Positions 54,415 to 63,752 are shown, counted from the stretch's first letter. The stretch is DNA of 64,000 nucleotides from an uncultured Lachnospiraceae bacterium (GCA_934339135.1 CAKRHP010000004.1:1-64000), one strand, 5' to 3'. Notes: a model not told the origin generated them from the letters alone. A program made the numbers and translations.

Positions 54415-55374
54415 TTACTTTTTGATAAGCCTTTTGAAAAAAGCTGCCGCATACCGCAAAATGCCACTGCAATACGATTGTTTTCTAAATGCTCTATATG
54501 AATAAAACACCGACACATATTCTTTCGCATGATCCAACGAATAGGAACACTTCTGTTTCATCACTACAAATTCAAAATACTGTCCTGTCAAAAAAACAAA
54601 ATTATCCTGCTTCACTTTTTCAAAAGTTTTGATGGATATTTTATTCTGCCGATACAGATCCAGGAGAATCCCCGGATATTCTATTCCAAAAGCCCGGAAC
54701 AGATTGTAAGAGCCCTTGGCTGCACTGGATGACACTATCTCCTCCATCAATTCTCTATTATCGATATAATATTTTCTATTTTCTGTTACAGAAAACAGAA
54801 TGGAAATATGAGGAAATAAATAATGATATTCCATCCCCTCCGGCAAATGATCAAAATCCTCTTTCCAGACAGCCATTCCGGCAGACCAGGAAGACCAGTA
54901 CGAAAGACGATTCACAAAACTATCGAAATCGTTCATCCTCTCCTCTGTCTGTATATCCCGTATGCGGCCATTCGCAAAATATGTGATGGGTTTTTCTTCC
55001 TGATTTTCCTGAATATATTTCAATAAACTCTCTATGGATCCGGGAAGCAGACACATACGATGATTGACAAATTTGATCAAGCTTCCGGTTGCCTTTTTGA
55101 ATGATTCGACCTGTCCTAAAAAGCCTTTCGCTTCTGTTTCATAATACTTCAGGTTCGTATGTTGACCCACGATCTGTGTCATAGACTTCTTGAAATCAGC
55201 ATTATCTCCATTATCCATAACAATAACTTCATACAGATCTTCAGATACATGTTGGGAATATATACTTTGTAAAACAGGAAGTACCCATTCCTTAACCCCA
55301 TTGGTTGGAATACATAATGAAAGCATTATTTTTTGTTCTGATATTTTCTGTGAATTGCATTTTTCTAAAGTCAA
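54415..55374 (-). CDS. GT2 family glycosyltransferase
   Basis: 319 residues. An N-terminal GT2 domain (about 15-200) with LSLCIPTNGVKEWV, VIVMDNGD (nucleotide binding), and a NHRMCLLPGS segment in the place of the DxD loop; the second half is helical. The start is most likely the TTG overlapping the acetyltransferase stop codon (GAGG upstream, TTGA overlap); an ATG at 55326 has no binding site. It adds a sugar to a lipid-linked intermediate in the cytoplasm; donor unknown. Confidence 0.85.
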   Translation of the reverse strand: MTLEKCNSQKISEQKIMLSLCIPTNGVKEWVLPVLQSIYSQHVSEDLYEVIVMDNGDNADFKKSMTQIVGQHTNLKYYETEAKGFLGQVESFKKATGSLIKFVNHRMCLLPGSIESLLKYIQENQEEKPITYFANGRIRDIQTEERMNDFDSFVNRLSYWSSWSAGMAVWKEDFDHLPEGMEYHYLFPHISILFSVTENRKYYIDNRELMEEIVSSSAAKGSYNLFRAFGIEYPGILLDLYRQNKISIKTFEKVKQDNFVFLTGQYFEFVVMKQKCSYSLDHAKEYVSVFYSYRAFRKQSYCSGILRYAAAFFKRLIKK

Positions 55375-55988
55375 TTTTCCTCACCTTTTTCTTTCACAAG
55401 CCAATCCAATTGCGAGAGATCACTTATGGTTTCATACAAATGTTCTTTATTGTTACAGATCATTTCATCCGTCAAACAGGAATAGTCCAGCTTCTCCAGT
55501 TTCTTTCTTATTTCCTCCGGGAATCTGTATTTGATCACTTTTGCAGGTACTCCCGCCACCACAGAATATGCCGGAACATCATGTGTGATCACTGCTCCTG
55601 CCGCCAATACTGCCCCCTGTCCTATATGAACCCCGGACATGATCGTCACATTACAGCCAATCCATACATCGTCTCCAACAACAATATCTCCCTTGGATAA
55701 CGCTTCGTTTTTTTCACCAAAATACTTCACTTTAAACGGATAAGTGGAAAGTGTATCCAATTTATGTTCCGAAGACAGGATAAACATTGTATTAGGTCCA
55801 ATAGAACAAAAATCTCCTATTATCAATCGATTGGTATCATTAAACATCTGCACATCAATCAATCCATACGTTCCCCGTCCCACTTCTATTAAACTGTCAT
55901 TGACCTGTTGCTTAATATATGTCTCATTATGCTGATTTTTTCTTCTCCATTTTCTGCGAAAAAGAACCAGCTTCAAATATTCCATCAT
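55371..55988 (-). CDS. Hexapeptide-repeat O-acetyltransferase (CatB/WbbJ type)
   Basis: 205 residues. The left-handed beta-helix repeats run from about 55 to 170 (IIGDFCSIGPNTMFI, IVVGDDVWIGCNVTIMSGV, IGQGAVLAAGAVITHDVPAY, VVAGVPAKVIKYRF), with the SEHKLD histidine near 73 as likely catalytic residue. It transfers an acetyl group from acetyl-CoA to a sugar hydroxyl. AAGGAGG lies before the ATG pair. It is translationally coupled to the GT2 gene downstream. Confidence 0.9.
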   Translation of the reverse strand: MMEYLKLVLFRRKWRRKNQHNETYIKQQVNDSLIEVGRGTYGLIDVQMFNDTNRLIIGDFCSIGPNTMFILSSEHKLDTLSTYPFKVKYFGEKNEALSKGDIVVGDDVWIGCNVTIMSGVHIGQGAVLAAGAVITHDVPAYSVVAGVPAKVIKYRFPEEIRKKLEKLDYSCLTDEMICNNKEHLYETISDLSQLDWLVKEKGEEN

Positions 55989-56007
55989 CGCAGCATTCCT
56001 CCTTCGG

Positions 56008-57093
56008 TTATTCTTCCTCCGAAATTGCCTTGATCGCCTCTAAATATTTTGTGCCGTGTTTTTCATCCGGCTCCAGATAAGTTCCTTCTCCCCATTCATT
56101 CCATGCATTAATAAAAATATATTCGCTTTCCTGCAACCGGGCGCGTTCCACCTGCTTCTGAAGGTTCTGTTTAAATTTTTCCGGTGTCGCACCATCCAGC
56201 ACCAGCCCGTTTGTCCCTTTACGTGCTGTGTTATCCCAGCCGACAAATCCTCCCAAATAAATTTTTTTATCAGAATCTTCCGTTTTATAATTACGTGCCA
56301 ATATACTCTTCCACACATCATCATACTGAAAAACGGACAGATGGGTTTTATTTTTTATGTCATGGATCCTTGACCGGATATAATCCCGGCCCATGATCCA
56401 AAAATTCCGTTTTTTCAGTGCATTCATGGGTTCAAACTCTAGCACGGCATCGGTATATTTGCAGACAGCCTTTTTTTGAAAAGCATTCATCTCTTCAACA
56501 GTATATATGCCGTCAAATCCCTCTTCCACACATCTGCGGTCCCAATATCGTATCATATCATCGCAATTCGGAATATTGTTGGTACGATATAATACAAGCA
56601 TTGGTTTATTATTTTTTTTGATGTAGTAACTATCCTTAAAAAATGGAAGCAGATACTGAAAATGATCTTCCCACTCTTTTTCTCCACCGTATCTCTGTGG
56701 CATTAAGACAACATTGGTCTCTCCATCCCACGACCTTGTCCAGGGTTCATTTGCCCAGCAAAAGCAATAATCAATTTTTCGCTCAAGCCTCTTAAAGAGA
56801 TCAATCGGTTTATCCAGCAAAAGCTTACCATCAAACCAATAATGATAAATACAAAATCCACCCAGGCCATACTCTTTTGCAAGATCAACCTGCCACTGTA
56901 TATCCTTCGGATCGGAAAGGTCATAATAATTATCATTTAATGGCACTCTCGGCTGCTCATGTCCTTTAAACAATGGAACCGCTTTTTTTACGTTGACCCA
57001 TTCCGTAAATCCTTCGCCCCACCATTCATCATTTTCTTTAAATCGATGAAACTGCGGCAGATAAAACGCTAATATCTGTACTTTATTGTTCAT
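56008..57093 (-). CDS. GH99-like (WbsX) protein
   Basis: 361 residues from the ATG at 57091-57093 with GAGGGAG upstream; the longer frame runs through the neighbouring gene. The start VQILAFYLPQFHRFKENDEW and WWGEGFTEWVNV, then FCIYHYWFDGKLLLDKPID, FCWANEPWTRSWDG and FINAWNEWGEGTYLEPD, match the WbsX / glycoside hydrolase family 99-like group found in O-antigen and rhamnan loci. No signal peptide is present. Members may trim or transfer mannose/rhamnose-type sugars; the exact reaction is not established. Confidence 0.9.
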   Translation of the reverse strand: MNNKVQILAFYLPQFHRFKENDEWWGEGFTEWVNVKKAVPLFKGHEQPRVPLNDNYYDLSDPKDIQWQVDLAKEYGLGGFCIYHYWFDGKLLLDKPIDLFKRLERKIDYCFCWANEPWTRSWDGETNVVLMPQRYGGEKEWEDHFQYLLPFFKDSYYIKKNNKPMLVLYRTNNIPNCDDMIRYWDRRCVEEGFDGIYTVEEMNAFQKKAVCKYTDAVLEFEPMNALKKRNFWIMGRDYIRSRIHDIKNKTHLSVFQYDDVWKSILARNYKTEDSDKKIYLGGFVGWDNTARKGTNGLVLDGATPEKFKQNLQKQVERARLQESEYIFINAWNEWGEGTYLEPDEKHGTKYLEAIKAISEEE

Positions 57094-57106
57094 TTTGAAT
57101 TCTCCC

Positions 57107-58072
57107 TCACTGAAACATCTTTTTGATCCAACAGTCAATATAATACTTGTCCCATATCTCCTTCGGCATCTCCTGAAAATCTGTTTCAAAAAATTCTTTT
57201 GGAACAACCGGATTTGTGCGATCGATAATATATACATTACCATATGAGTAAAAATCGTACTTTTCCACATATGGATTTGTCGTGACAACCTTTGCATGTG
57301 CCCCTAACGCTTCTATTGTGCGGGAAGATACTCCTTTTTGTTTTGAATGCTGAACATCCAGAGTAACCTTTGATCGTTTCATCAGATTGCCAATCGTCCG
57401 GAAGCTTGCACTATTGATGTGTACATATTTCCCCGACATCCAGGGATTTCCAAAGGGCAGTACAGACTGTACAAAATGCGATATCTGGGTTCCCATTAAA
57501 TATAAATAACATTCTTTCGGATCCAGACCATTGTCTTTGACAATCTTACTCCATATCTGCATTCTTTCCGAATGAAGCATACCAAGGAGGCTGAACTTAT
57601 ATTGTTTTGGTTCTCCCTGATACACATGCGTATCAGGAACAAACATTGGCAAAAATTTCAAATGATATGTCTCTGCATCGGTTAAAGCATACGTATATAT
57701 TTCATCGTAATAAGATACATTATCGAAATAACCATTTACTCTGCAAATATCATCCCACAAATACAAAATAAATTTTGCCTTTTTTTGTCTCTCCCGCAAT
57801 GCACGCAGTGTTTCCGTGTCCAGACATTCTCCTGCAATCATAAAAACATAATCATATTCTCCGGAATCCGCCAGCAAAATATTTTTCTTACGTTTATTCT
57901 TTTTATGGCATATATAGCGGTCTCCCGACAATTTGTTGATCACCTTTTCCGCAACAGAGTAGGTGCCTATCGGAATAAATTTGGTTACATCATGTCCCTG
58001 TTTGATCATTGCATTTTCGATAATTTTGTCATATTCATGAAAACCGGGACAAATAAACAATATCTTGCTCAT
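57107..58072 (-). CDS. Glycosyltransferase-like protein (paralogue of the one at 51937)
   Basis: 321 residues from the ATG at 58070-58072 with AGAGGAAG upstream; the longer frame overlaps the GT8 gene. Shares the FILYLWDDI segment, the LDVQHSKQKGVSSRTIEAL segment and the VVTTNPYVEKY step with the other copy; overall it looks like a GT-B transferase related to CgeB. Cytoplasmic, no spans. Donor and acceptor unknown. The two copies flank the flippase, GT2, acetyltransferase and GH99-like genes. Confidence 0.65.
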   Translation of the reverse strand: MSKILFICPGFHEYDKIIENAMIKQGHDVTKFIPIGTYSVAEKVINKLSGDRYICHKKNKRKKNILLADSGEYDYVFMIAGECLDTETLRALRERQKKAKFILYLWDDICRVNGYFDNVSYYDEIYTYALTDAETYHLKFLPMFVPDTHVYQGEPKQYKFSLLGMLHSERMQIWSKIVKDNGLDPKECYLYLMGTQISHFVQSVLPFGNPWMSGKYVHINSASFRTIGNLMKRSKVTLDVQHSKQKGVSSRTIEALGAHAKVVTTNPYVEKYDFYSYGNVYIIDRTNPVVPKEFFETDFQEMPKEIWDKYYIDCWIKKMFQ

Positions 58073-58094
58073 ATCTTCCTCTTTTCTGCACTTA

Positions 58095-59069
58095 CTATTT
58101 TTTTCCAAACCACTTAAATTTATTTATCCCTATACACTTAAAAAAAACAAAACGAAAACCGGGACATATTTTCGTAATTAGATTTAACAAAAAATAAATC
58201 TGCATATATCCTGTTTTTCCACTGACCTGAGGCATATCCGACCATGGTGACATTTTTTTATATTTATAATAATAGGCCGAATATTTATTATGATTTCCCT
58301 GAAACCACGGTCTTTCGTCGCCCATATAATGTATAATCGCCGGGCTCTTTATCGTCTGTTTCATGCATTCCAGAGAAGTATCCTTATATGCCGGCTGAAT
58401 TTTCTTTACGTATTTTGCTCCATACCAGTACATATTCGGTGCAAAATTATATTTTACGGGAATATCTCCTATTTTTCCATGACAACAACAATTTAACACA
58501 TCCTGATCCGCATATTTCAGTGTTTTATGTTTTAAACAACTCTGAATATACTTTTCCTGCATATCCTCATCTCGCCACTTTTTTAAATTCAACAACATAA
58601 CACCCGCATTATAATATACGGAAAGGTCTTTTTCCCCCAGCTCCTGTATATGTTCCTGAGGCATTGCAAAATCAGGTAATGCTCTATAATAATACGGTTC
58701 TACATCTAAATTCCAAAGCTCTGAAATATTTGACGCTACTATGGTATCACAATCAAGATGGATTAATTTTTCTACTTGATCCGGCAAGATCGACGCCAAA
58801 AGCAGCCGAAGCATAACAACATATCCAAAACCACCATGATCCACTTTCCGTTGTTCAAAATAATCTTCAAAACTTTTTACATCAATCAAATGAAAATGCT
58901 GGCCATGGGATTCCACTATTTCACGCAATATGTTACAGTTTTTTTCTCCAATTCCATCTGAAAGGATATATACATGAATATCTTCGTTTTTATTATTTTC
59001 CAAAAGGGAAAGCAATGATATCCCCAAATATGGAGCATAATTATCCATTGATGTATAAGCAATGTTCAT
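58095..59069 (-). CDS. GT8 family glycosyltransferase
   Basis: 324 residues. The GT8 (LgtC/RfaJ) fold is shown by NIAYTSMDNYAPYLGISLLS at the start, the metal-binding DxD as HLDCDTIV near 100-107, YYNAGVMLLNLKKWR near 155, YADQDVLNCCCHGKI and HYMGDERPW near 248. It moves galactose or glucose from a UDP-sugar with retention. AGGTAGGAAT precedes the ATG. It follows the epimerase gene by 4 bp. Confidence 0.92.
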   Translation of the reverse strand: MNIAYTSMDNYAPYLGISLLSLLENNKNEDIHVYILSDGIGEKNCNILREIVESHGQHFHLIDVKSFEDYFEQRKVDHGGFGYVVMLRLLLASILPDQVEKLIHLDCDTIVASNISELWNLDVEPYYYRALPDFAMPQEHIQELGEKDLSVYYNAGVMLLNLKKWRDEDMQEKYIQSCLKHKTLKYADQDVLNCCCHGKIGDIPVKYNFAPNMYWYGAKYVKKIQPAYKDTSLECMKQTIKSPAIIHYMGDERPWFQGNHNKYSAYYYKYKKMSPWSDMPQVSGKTGYMQIYFLLNLITKICPGFRFVFFKCIGINKFKWFGKK

Positions 59070-59073
59070 ATTC

Positions 59074-59991
59074 CTACCTCATTTGATCTTTCTGTTTCAG
59101 TAAATATTCCCATGTTTTATTGATGCCGGCTTCCAACGATACCAGCTCTCCCTGATAAACCCGGCGTATTCTTGAATTGTCCAATATGATCCTGCTGGCA
59201 TCCACGCTCCTTGCTGCCGTATAATCAACCTGGAGCTCTCCACAAAGCCGCTTAACGATTTCTACAATATCATTCTGGCTTGTCCCGGATCCCGAACTGA
59301 GATTGAACACCTCCTGCTCCCCCTGATAGGTTGCCAGAGCTGTCAACATCTGACAGACATCATCAATATATATATAATCCCTGACATTTTCTCCATTTCC
59401 CCATATCTGCAGTGGCTGCCGGAGCAGTACACTTTTTAATGCAGCATCTATGAAACCTACCCCTTTGTGAAAATCCTGTCCCGGACCATATGGATTCGAA
59501 ATTCTTGCTATCAACATTTTAGAATGCATCTGACGGTTAAATACACGAATGGTATTTTCTATGCAGAGTTTTACGTTTCCATAATGATTGATGGGCTGTG
59601 CAGGCACATCCTCCCGAATTGGCTGTACAGTTTGATTCCCATATACGGTTCCGCCAGAGGAAAGAAATATCAATCGTTTCGGGGTCCCAAGCAAAAACGA
59701 AAACAGTCGAATTGATTCTATCATATCACGATTATATCCTGACATATACTTTTCATTCGAATTGCCCGGCTGAATCGTACTAATAGCATGATAAATGATG
59801 TCTTTGTCCTCAATAATTTCTTTCAGATAAACATCATCGAAAAAATCGCCTATTATATAGTGAACCGAGTCCGATTTTTTCTCCGGCTCCCGTATGTCCA
59901 GACTATACACATCGTATCCTGTTTTCACAAGACAATCGCACAACCGACGGCCTATAAAGCCATTTCCTCCTATGACAATTACTTTCTCCAT
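59074..59991 (-). CDS. NAD-dependent epimerase/dehydratase
   Basis: 305 residues from the ATG at 59989-59991 with GGAGA at 9 bp. Extended short-chain dehydrogenase: Rossmann motif VIGGNGFIGRRL near the start, the substrate Ser/Thr in LSSGGTVYG, catalytic Tyr-Lys in HYGNVKLC, and ISNPYGPGQ. It probably interconverts UDP-sugars (GalE-like, UDP-glucose/galactose) to supply the GT8 gene directly downstream; substrate class is inferred. Its frame in part overlaps the DUF2304 stop through an in-frame GTG, but the ATG is the better start. Confidence 0.9.
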   Translation of the reverse strand: MEKVIVIGGNGFIGRRLCDCLVKTGYDVYSLDIREPEKKSDSVHYIIGDFFDDVYLKEIIEDKDIIYHAISTIQPGNSNEKYMSGYNRDMIESIRLFSFLLGTPKRLIFLSSGGTVYGNQTVQPIREDVPAQPINHYGNVKLCIENTIRVFNRQMHSKMLIARISNPYGPGQDFHKGVGFIDAALKSVLLRQPLQIWGNGENVRDYIYIDDVCQMLTALATYQGEQEVFNLSSGSGTSQNDIVEIVKRLCGELQVDYTAARSVDASRIILDNSRIRRVYQGELVSLEAGINKTWEYLLKQKDQMR

Positions 59992-60008
59992 TTGCTTTTC
60001 TCTCCATC

Positions 60009-60377
60009 TCACTCTGACTCTTTTGCTTTTTTGCCAGCTTCGTCTTCCTCTATTTTACTTCTTATCGCAATCTCCTGCGTAAGATTTTGAATCATATTCT
60101 CTAACCGGGATGTTTTTAGCGTCAAATAAAAGCTATGCAGAAGCAAAAGAAATATCATAAATAAAAAGATAAAATTAACCGGCGCCTCAATCGCACATAG
60201 CTTTGCCATTACATACGTAAGGTTCGGAAATATACTTAAAACCAATAACAAAAAAGAAAAAACAATCCAAAACAGAGAATATTCTATCTTTAAATTCGCT
60301 TTTCTAATTTTCCGCACAACAAATACTACGCTGACCACTGATACAATAAAAAGTATTATTCTTAATGGTGTTTCCAT
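60009..60377 (-). CDS. DUF2304 membrane protein
   Basis: 122 residues, three spans (about 7-20, 35-52, 70-88) and a charged cytoplasmic tail that looks coiled-coil. The size, the IRKANLKIEYSLFWIVFSF segment and the position next to a DPM1-like GT2 are those of DUF2304. Such proteins are thought to assist synthesis or flipping of polyprenyl-phosphate sugars; not proven. AGGAG precedes the ATG. Confidence 0.88.
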   Translation of the reverse strand: METPLRIILFIVSVVSVVFVVRKIRKANLKIEYSLFWIVFSFLLLVLSIFPNLTYVMAKLCAIEAPVNFIFLFMIFLLLLHSFYLTLKTSRLENMIQNLTQEIAIRSKIEEDEAGKKAKESE

Positions 60378-60386
60378 TTTATTCTC

Positions 60387-61073
60387 CTACCTTTTTCTAA
60401 AATTTTGTATGATCAAAATAGATATCATCATACGTAACATGTATGCAATCGATCTGGCAAAGTTTAAATAACTTGTTCCTGCCATTCTTTCTTCCATTTT
60501 CACCTGCACTTCTGTAACTTTTGCACCATTTTTTATCAGGTATGAAACGGTATCCGGTTCCGGTCCGTAATTCATCTCTTGTGCATATTCTTTCATACAA
60601 TTTCTATCATACATCCGCATGCCCGATGTTGGATCCTTGATCCTTTTGCCCGTGGTTATAAAAATTGCAGCAGAGATCAGTCTGCTTCCAAGCATTCTGG
60701 CTGATAACGGCTTCTTCTCTTCCACGAATCGAGAACCGATCACGATATCATAACCTTCCCGAATTTTATCAAGCATCGGCGGAATATATTCTGCCAAATG
60801 CTGTCCATCCGCATCAAACTGCAGAATATAATCATACCCCATACGGTAAGCATATTTCACACCCGCCTGAAACCCTCCTGCAAGCCCAAGGTTTATAGGA
60901 AGATCTATTACATGATATCCATTTTTTTTGCATATTTCATATGTTTTATCCTTTGATCCATCATTGACCACAACGTAATCATATTCCGGATGTTTTGTTG
61001 TTAAATTTTCTATAACTGTCTGTATGTTTTCCGCCTCATTGTATGCCGGTATAATTATTAATAATTTACTCAT
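60387..61073 (-). CDS. DPM1/polyprenol-phosphate-type GT2 glycosyltransferase
   Basis: 228 residues from the ATG at 61071-61073 with GGAG at 8 bp. GT2 domain with LLIIIPAYNEAENI at the start, VVVNDGSKD, QFDADGQH (the DxD-type metal site), and the DPTSGMRMYDR acceptor segment of DPM1-like enzymes. It would load a sugar onto undecaprenyl phosphate, giving the donor for the GT-C enzymes (YfhO, DUF2142) of this locus. The last ~25 residues are hydrophobic and may bind the membrane. Confidence 0.93.
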   Translation of the reverse strand: MSKLLIIIPAYNEAENIQTVIENLTTKHPEYDYVVVNDGSKDKTYEICKKNGYHVIDLPINLGLAGGFQAGVKYAYRMGYDYILQFDADGQHLAEYIPPMLDKIREGYDIVIGSRFVEEKKPLSARMLGSRLISAAIFITTGKRIKDPTSGMRMYDRNCMKEYAQEMNYGPEPDTVSYLIKNGAKVTEVQVKMEERMAGTSYLNFARSIAYMLRMMISILIIQNFRKR

Positions 61074-61099
61074 TATTTTTCTCCGTATCCCTTGTATCG

Positions 61100-62122
61100 C
61101 TACCATTTTAGGTTGACATTGAATCTGCTAACAATAAATATATATATTCTAACAAAAAAAGTAAACAGGTGCAACTGATATATCTTCTGAACACCCCATA
61201 TTTTCAGCATTTTCCTGTTTTTCCACACATATCCTGTCCTTGTATAATTATTTTTTCTCCATTTAGGAAAATTGCGATTTAAATATTCTCGTATGAAACC
61301 AAATTTTATTGTTTTATGTTTTTCAGGATTACTGTACAATCCTATAGGAAGCGAAATCCCTATGTGAATAAATGCCATGATATCAACCAATTCATTGTAG
61401 CAGGGAGGCATTTGCTTTTTTAATGCAACCATGGCATTCATGGTTTTTTGAGCATCAATCTCGGAAATCGAATTCATCGCCGATCCATCATAGACATTGT
61501 AATGATACATTGCTTGTTCTACAAATGCAATTCTTTTTACATATGGTATAATGCTCAAAATCATCATCATGTCTTCTGCTATTCTTGGCGGTTCAGAAAA
61601 TTCGACTGCCTTTTTTAATATCTCAGCATTATACAATTTATTCCACAATGCTGTATTGACAAGTGCAAGTAAGCCCAATGTCTCCCGGCCTATTTCTAAC
61701 ACATCATCCGACCACTGCATTTCAGGCTTTCCCACCGGCTGCCCCTCTTTATAACGCTGATAGGAACACACTGCAATTTCCGCATTCTGCTCTACTATTT
61801 TTTCAAATAACACCTGATACATCTGATGTTCGACTATATCATCTGCATCACAGAAACCAATATATCTTCCCTGCGCTAATGTAATCGCATTTTTACGTGC
61901 TCTCCATACACCGGTATTTTCCTGATGGATGACACGAAGAACCTCCGGATCCTTCTGTTGCATTGAATCCAATATTTCCGCAGTTTTATCACAGGAGCCA
62001 TCATCAATCACTATTATTTCAATCTTTTTCAATGACTGTTCCAAAAGCGATTTCAAACAATTCTCAATTGTCTTTTCTCCATTATATACAGGCACAATGA
62101 TTGAAACATCAATTTTTTTCAT
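61100..62122 (-). CDS. GT2 family glycosyltransferase (EpsJ/WcaA type)
   Basis: 340 residues. GT2 domain about 1-220: VSIIVPVYNGEKTIENCLKS, IIVIDDGSCD, FCDADDIVE (metal site) and ALWNKLYNAEIL near 165. The C-terminal part ends in a hydrophobic, basic stretch that may associate with the membrane. It is the first gene of the glycan cluster after rplQ; GGGAGG precedes the ATG. Probably starts or extends the repeating unit on a lipid carrier. Confidence 0.92.
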   Translation of the reverse strand: MKKIDVSIIVPVYNGEKTIENCLKSLLEQSLKKIEIIVIDDGSCDKTAEILDSMQQKDPEVLRVIHQENTGVWRARKNAITLAQGRYIGFCDADDIVEHQMYQVLFEKIVEQNAEIAVCSYQRYKEGQPVGKPEMQWSDDVLEIGRETLGLLALVNTALWNKLYNAEILKKAVEFSEPPRIAEDMMMILSIIPYVKRIAFVEQAMYHYNVYDGSAMNSISEIDAQKTMNAMVALKKQMPPCYNELVDIMAFIHIGISLPIGLYSNPEKHKTIKFGFIREYLNRNFPKWRKNNYTRTGYVWKNRKMLKIWGVQKIYQLHLFTFFVRIYIFIVSRFNVNLKW

Positions 62123-62149
62123 GAAATGCCTCCCTTTTTCTTTTCTAGT

Positions 62150-62178
62150 TTAAAAGGCGTGCACATATCATGCACGCC
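62150..62178. terminator. Hairpin between rplQ and the glycan cluster
   Basis: GGCGTGCA-CATATCA-TGCACGCC hairpin (8-bp stem). On the minus strand it is followed by TTTTAAAC, a weak T run, so it may terminate rplQ transcripts only partly or act as an attenuator 35 bp before the first glycosyltransferase gene. Confidence 0.6.
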
Positions 62179-62200
62179 CTCTTTTTCAAATAACTATCCT

Positions 62201-62228
62201 ATAATATAACTATAAATAGAAATTTCAA
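62201..62228 (-). promoter_or_regulatory. Possible promoter of the glycan cluster
   Basis: TTGAAA (62223-62228) and TATTAT (62201-62206), 16-bp spacer, minus strand. Transcripts from it would pass the hairpin at 62156-62178 before the first gene. Confidence 0.4.
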
Positions 62229-62235
62229 ATATAAA

Positions 62236-62778
62236 TTATACCAGCTCGATGAGTACCTGCATAGCAGCATCTCCCTTACGCTGACCAATCTTCACGATAC
62301 GAGTATAACCACCATTGCCGTTACGCTCAGCATACTTTGGTCCCAGCTCATCCAGTACGATGTTGGAAACATCAACTGTCTTTGTGCCGTTCTTGCGGCC
62401 CTGAGCATCTGCAGGAACCTCTGTGATCTTGTACAGAGTCTTCTGCATCTGACGTCTGGCGTGAAGTCTGGAAGGCTGATCCTTCTTGATCTCCTTCTCA
62501 ACATTGTCATAAACAGTTACTTTCTTACCGTCTACAACCTCTTTTACTCTCTTACCATCTTTATCCTTACGTGCTACCTTAGCAGTAACAGTTACGGTAT
62601 CGAAGTTGTTGCACTCCTTGATTCCCAGTGCAATGATTCCCTCTGCAATCTTGCGGATTTCCTTTGCCTTAGCCTCTGTAGTAATAATCTTTCCGTAGTA
62701 AAGCAGATCTGTTACCTGATTACGAAGCAACGCTTTTCTCTGGCTGGAAGTTCTTCCAAGTTTTCTATAGCCTGCCAT
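62236..62778 (-). CDS. rplQ: Ribosomal protein L17, enlarged form
   Basis: 180 residues; L17 is usually 115-130. The start AGYRKLGRTSSQRKALLRNQ and the end GYTRIVKIGQRKGDAAMQVL are typical; an insert of about 50 residues (about 60-125, KDGKRVKEVVDGKKVTVYD and following) interrupts the middle. Such enlarged L17 proteins are common in Lachnospiraceae. It is the last gene of the alpha operon, 11 bp after rpoA. Confidence 0.97.
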   Translation of the reverse strand: MAGYRKLGRTSSQRKALLRNQVTDLLYYGKIITTEAKAKEIRKIAEGIIALGIKECNNFDTVTVTAKVARKDKDGKRVKEVVDGKKVTVYDNVEKEIKKDQPSRLHARRQMQKTLYKITEVPADAQGRKNGTKTVDVSNIVLDELGPKYAERNGNGGYTRIVKIGQRKGDAAMQVLIELV

Positions 62779-62789
62779 TTGCTTACCTC

Positions 62790-63752
62790 CTAATTATCCT
62801 CTCCTAAATTCAGAGAAAGACCTAATTCATTTAACTTTGCTAAAACCTCGTCCAAAGACTTACGTCCAAGGTTTCTTACTTTCATCATGTCCTCTGATGT
62901 ACGGTTACACAGTTCCTCAACTGTATTGATACCTGCTCTCTTCAAGCAGTTGTATGAACGAACGGAAAGCTCCAGTTCGTCGATGTTCATCTCGAGAACT
63001 TTCTCCTTGTCATCTTCCTCAGATGGTGCAATGATCACTGCCTTCTTTGCATTCTCTGAAAGGTTGATGAATGAGTTCAAGTGAACACTGAGCACCTTTG
63101 CTGCCAGACTGACAGCATCGCTTGGCTCAATCGTTCCGTTTGTGAATATCTCAAGTGTCAGCTTATCATAATCTGTAATCTGACCAACACGAGTATTTTC
63201 AATCTGAATATTTACTCTCTCTACCGGAGTGAAGATAGAGTCAATGGCGATCACATTGATCGGCAGGTCATCTCTCTTGTTTTTGTCGGAGCTGACATAA
63301 CCACGTCCATTGACAATCGTCATCTCGATGTAGAGCTTGCAGTCAGGACCACCACTGAGTGTAGCGATTACCTGATCAGGGTTCACGATCTCAATATCGG
63401 AATCTACCTGAATGTCTGCTGCTGTAACTACGCCTTCGCCGGAAGCCTCGATATATGCTGTCTTAACTTCATCGGAGTCGCTGTTGTTTTTGATTGCTAA
63501 ACTCTTGATGTTCATGATGATCTCTGTAACATCTTCCTTTACTCCGGGAATGGAGCTGAACTCATGAACGACGCCATCAATCTTAATATGACTAACAGCT
63601 GTACCCGGCAATGATGAAAGCATAATTCTTCTGAGAGAATTACCCAAAGTCGTACCGTATCCTCTTTCCAGAGGTTCTACAACAAAACGTCCATATTTCT
63701 TATCTTCTGAAATCTCAACAATCTCAATATTTGGTTCTTTAAAATCAAGCAC
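62790..63752 (-). CDS. rpoA: RNA polymerase alpha subunit
   Basis: 320 residues: N-terminal assembly domain (about 1-230, with [20 protein letters not shown] near 40) and C-terminal DNA- and activator-binding domain (about 250-320, [19 protein letters not shown]). It is the dimeric scaffold for RNA polymerase assembly. An AAAGGAGGG binding site precedes the ATG. Standard alpha-operon order rpsD-rpoA-rplQ. Confidence 0.98.
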   Translation of the reverse strand: MLDFKEPNIEIVEISEDKKYGRFVVEPLERGYGTTLGNSLRRIMLSSLPGTAVSHIKIDGVVHEFSSIPGVKEDVTEIIMNIKSLAIKNNSDSDEVKTAYIEASGEGVVTAADIQVDSDIEIVNPDQVIATLSGGPDCKLYIEMTIVNGRGYVSSDKNKRDDLPINVIAIDSIFTPVERVNIQIENTRVGQITDYDKLTLEIFTNGTIEPSDAVSLAAKVLSVHLNSFINLSENAKKAVIIAPSEEDDKEKVLEMNIDELELSVRSYNCLKRAGINTVEELCNRTSEDMMKVRNLGRKSLDEVLAKLNELGLSLNLGEDN

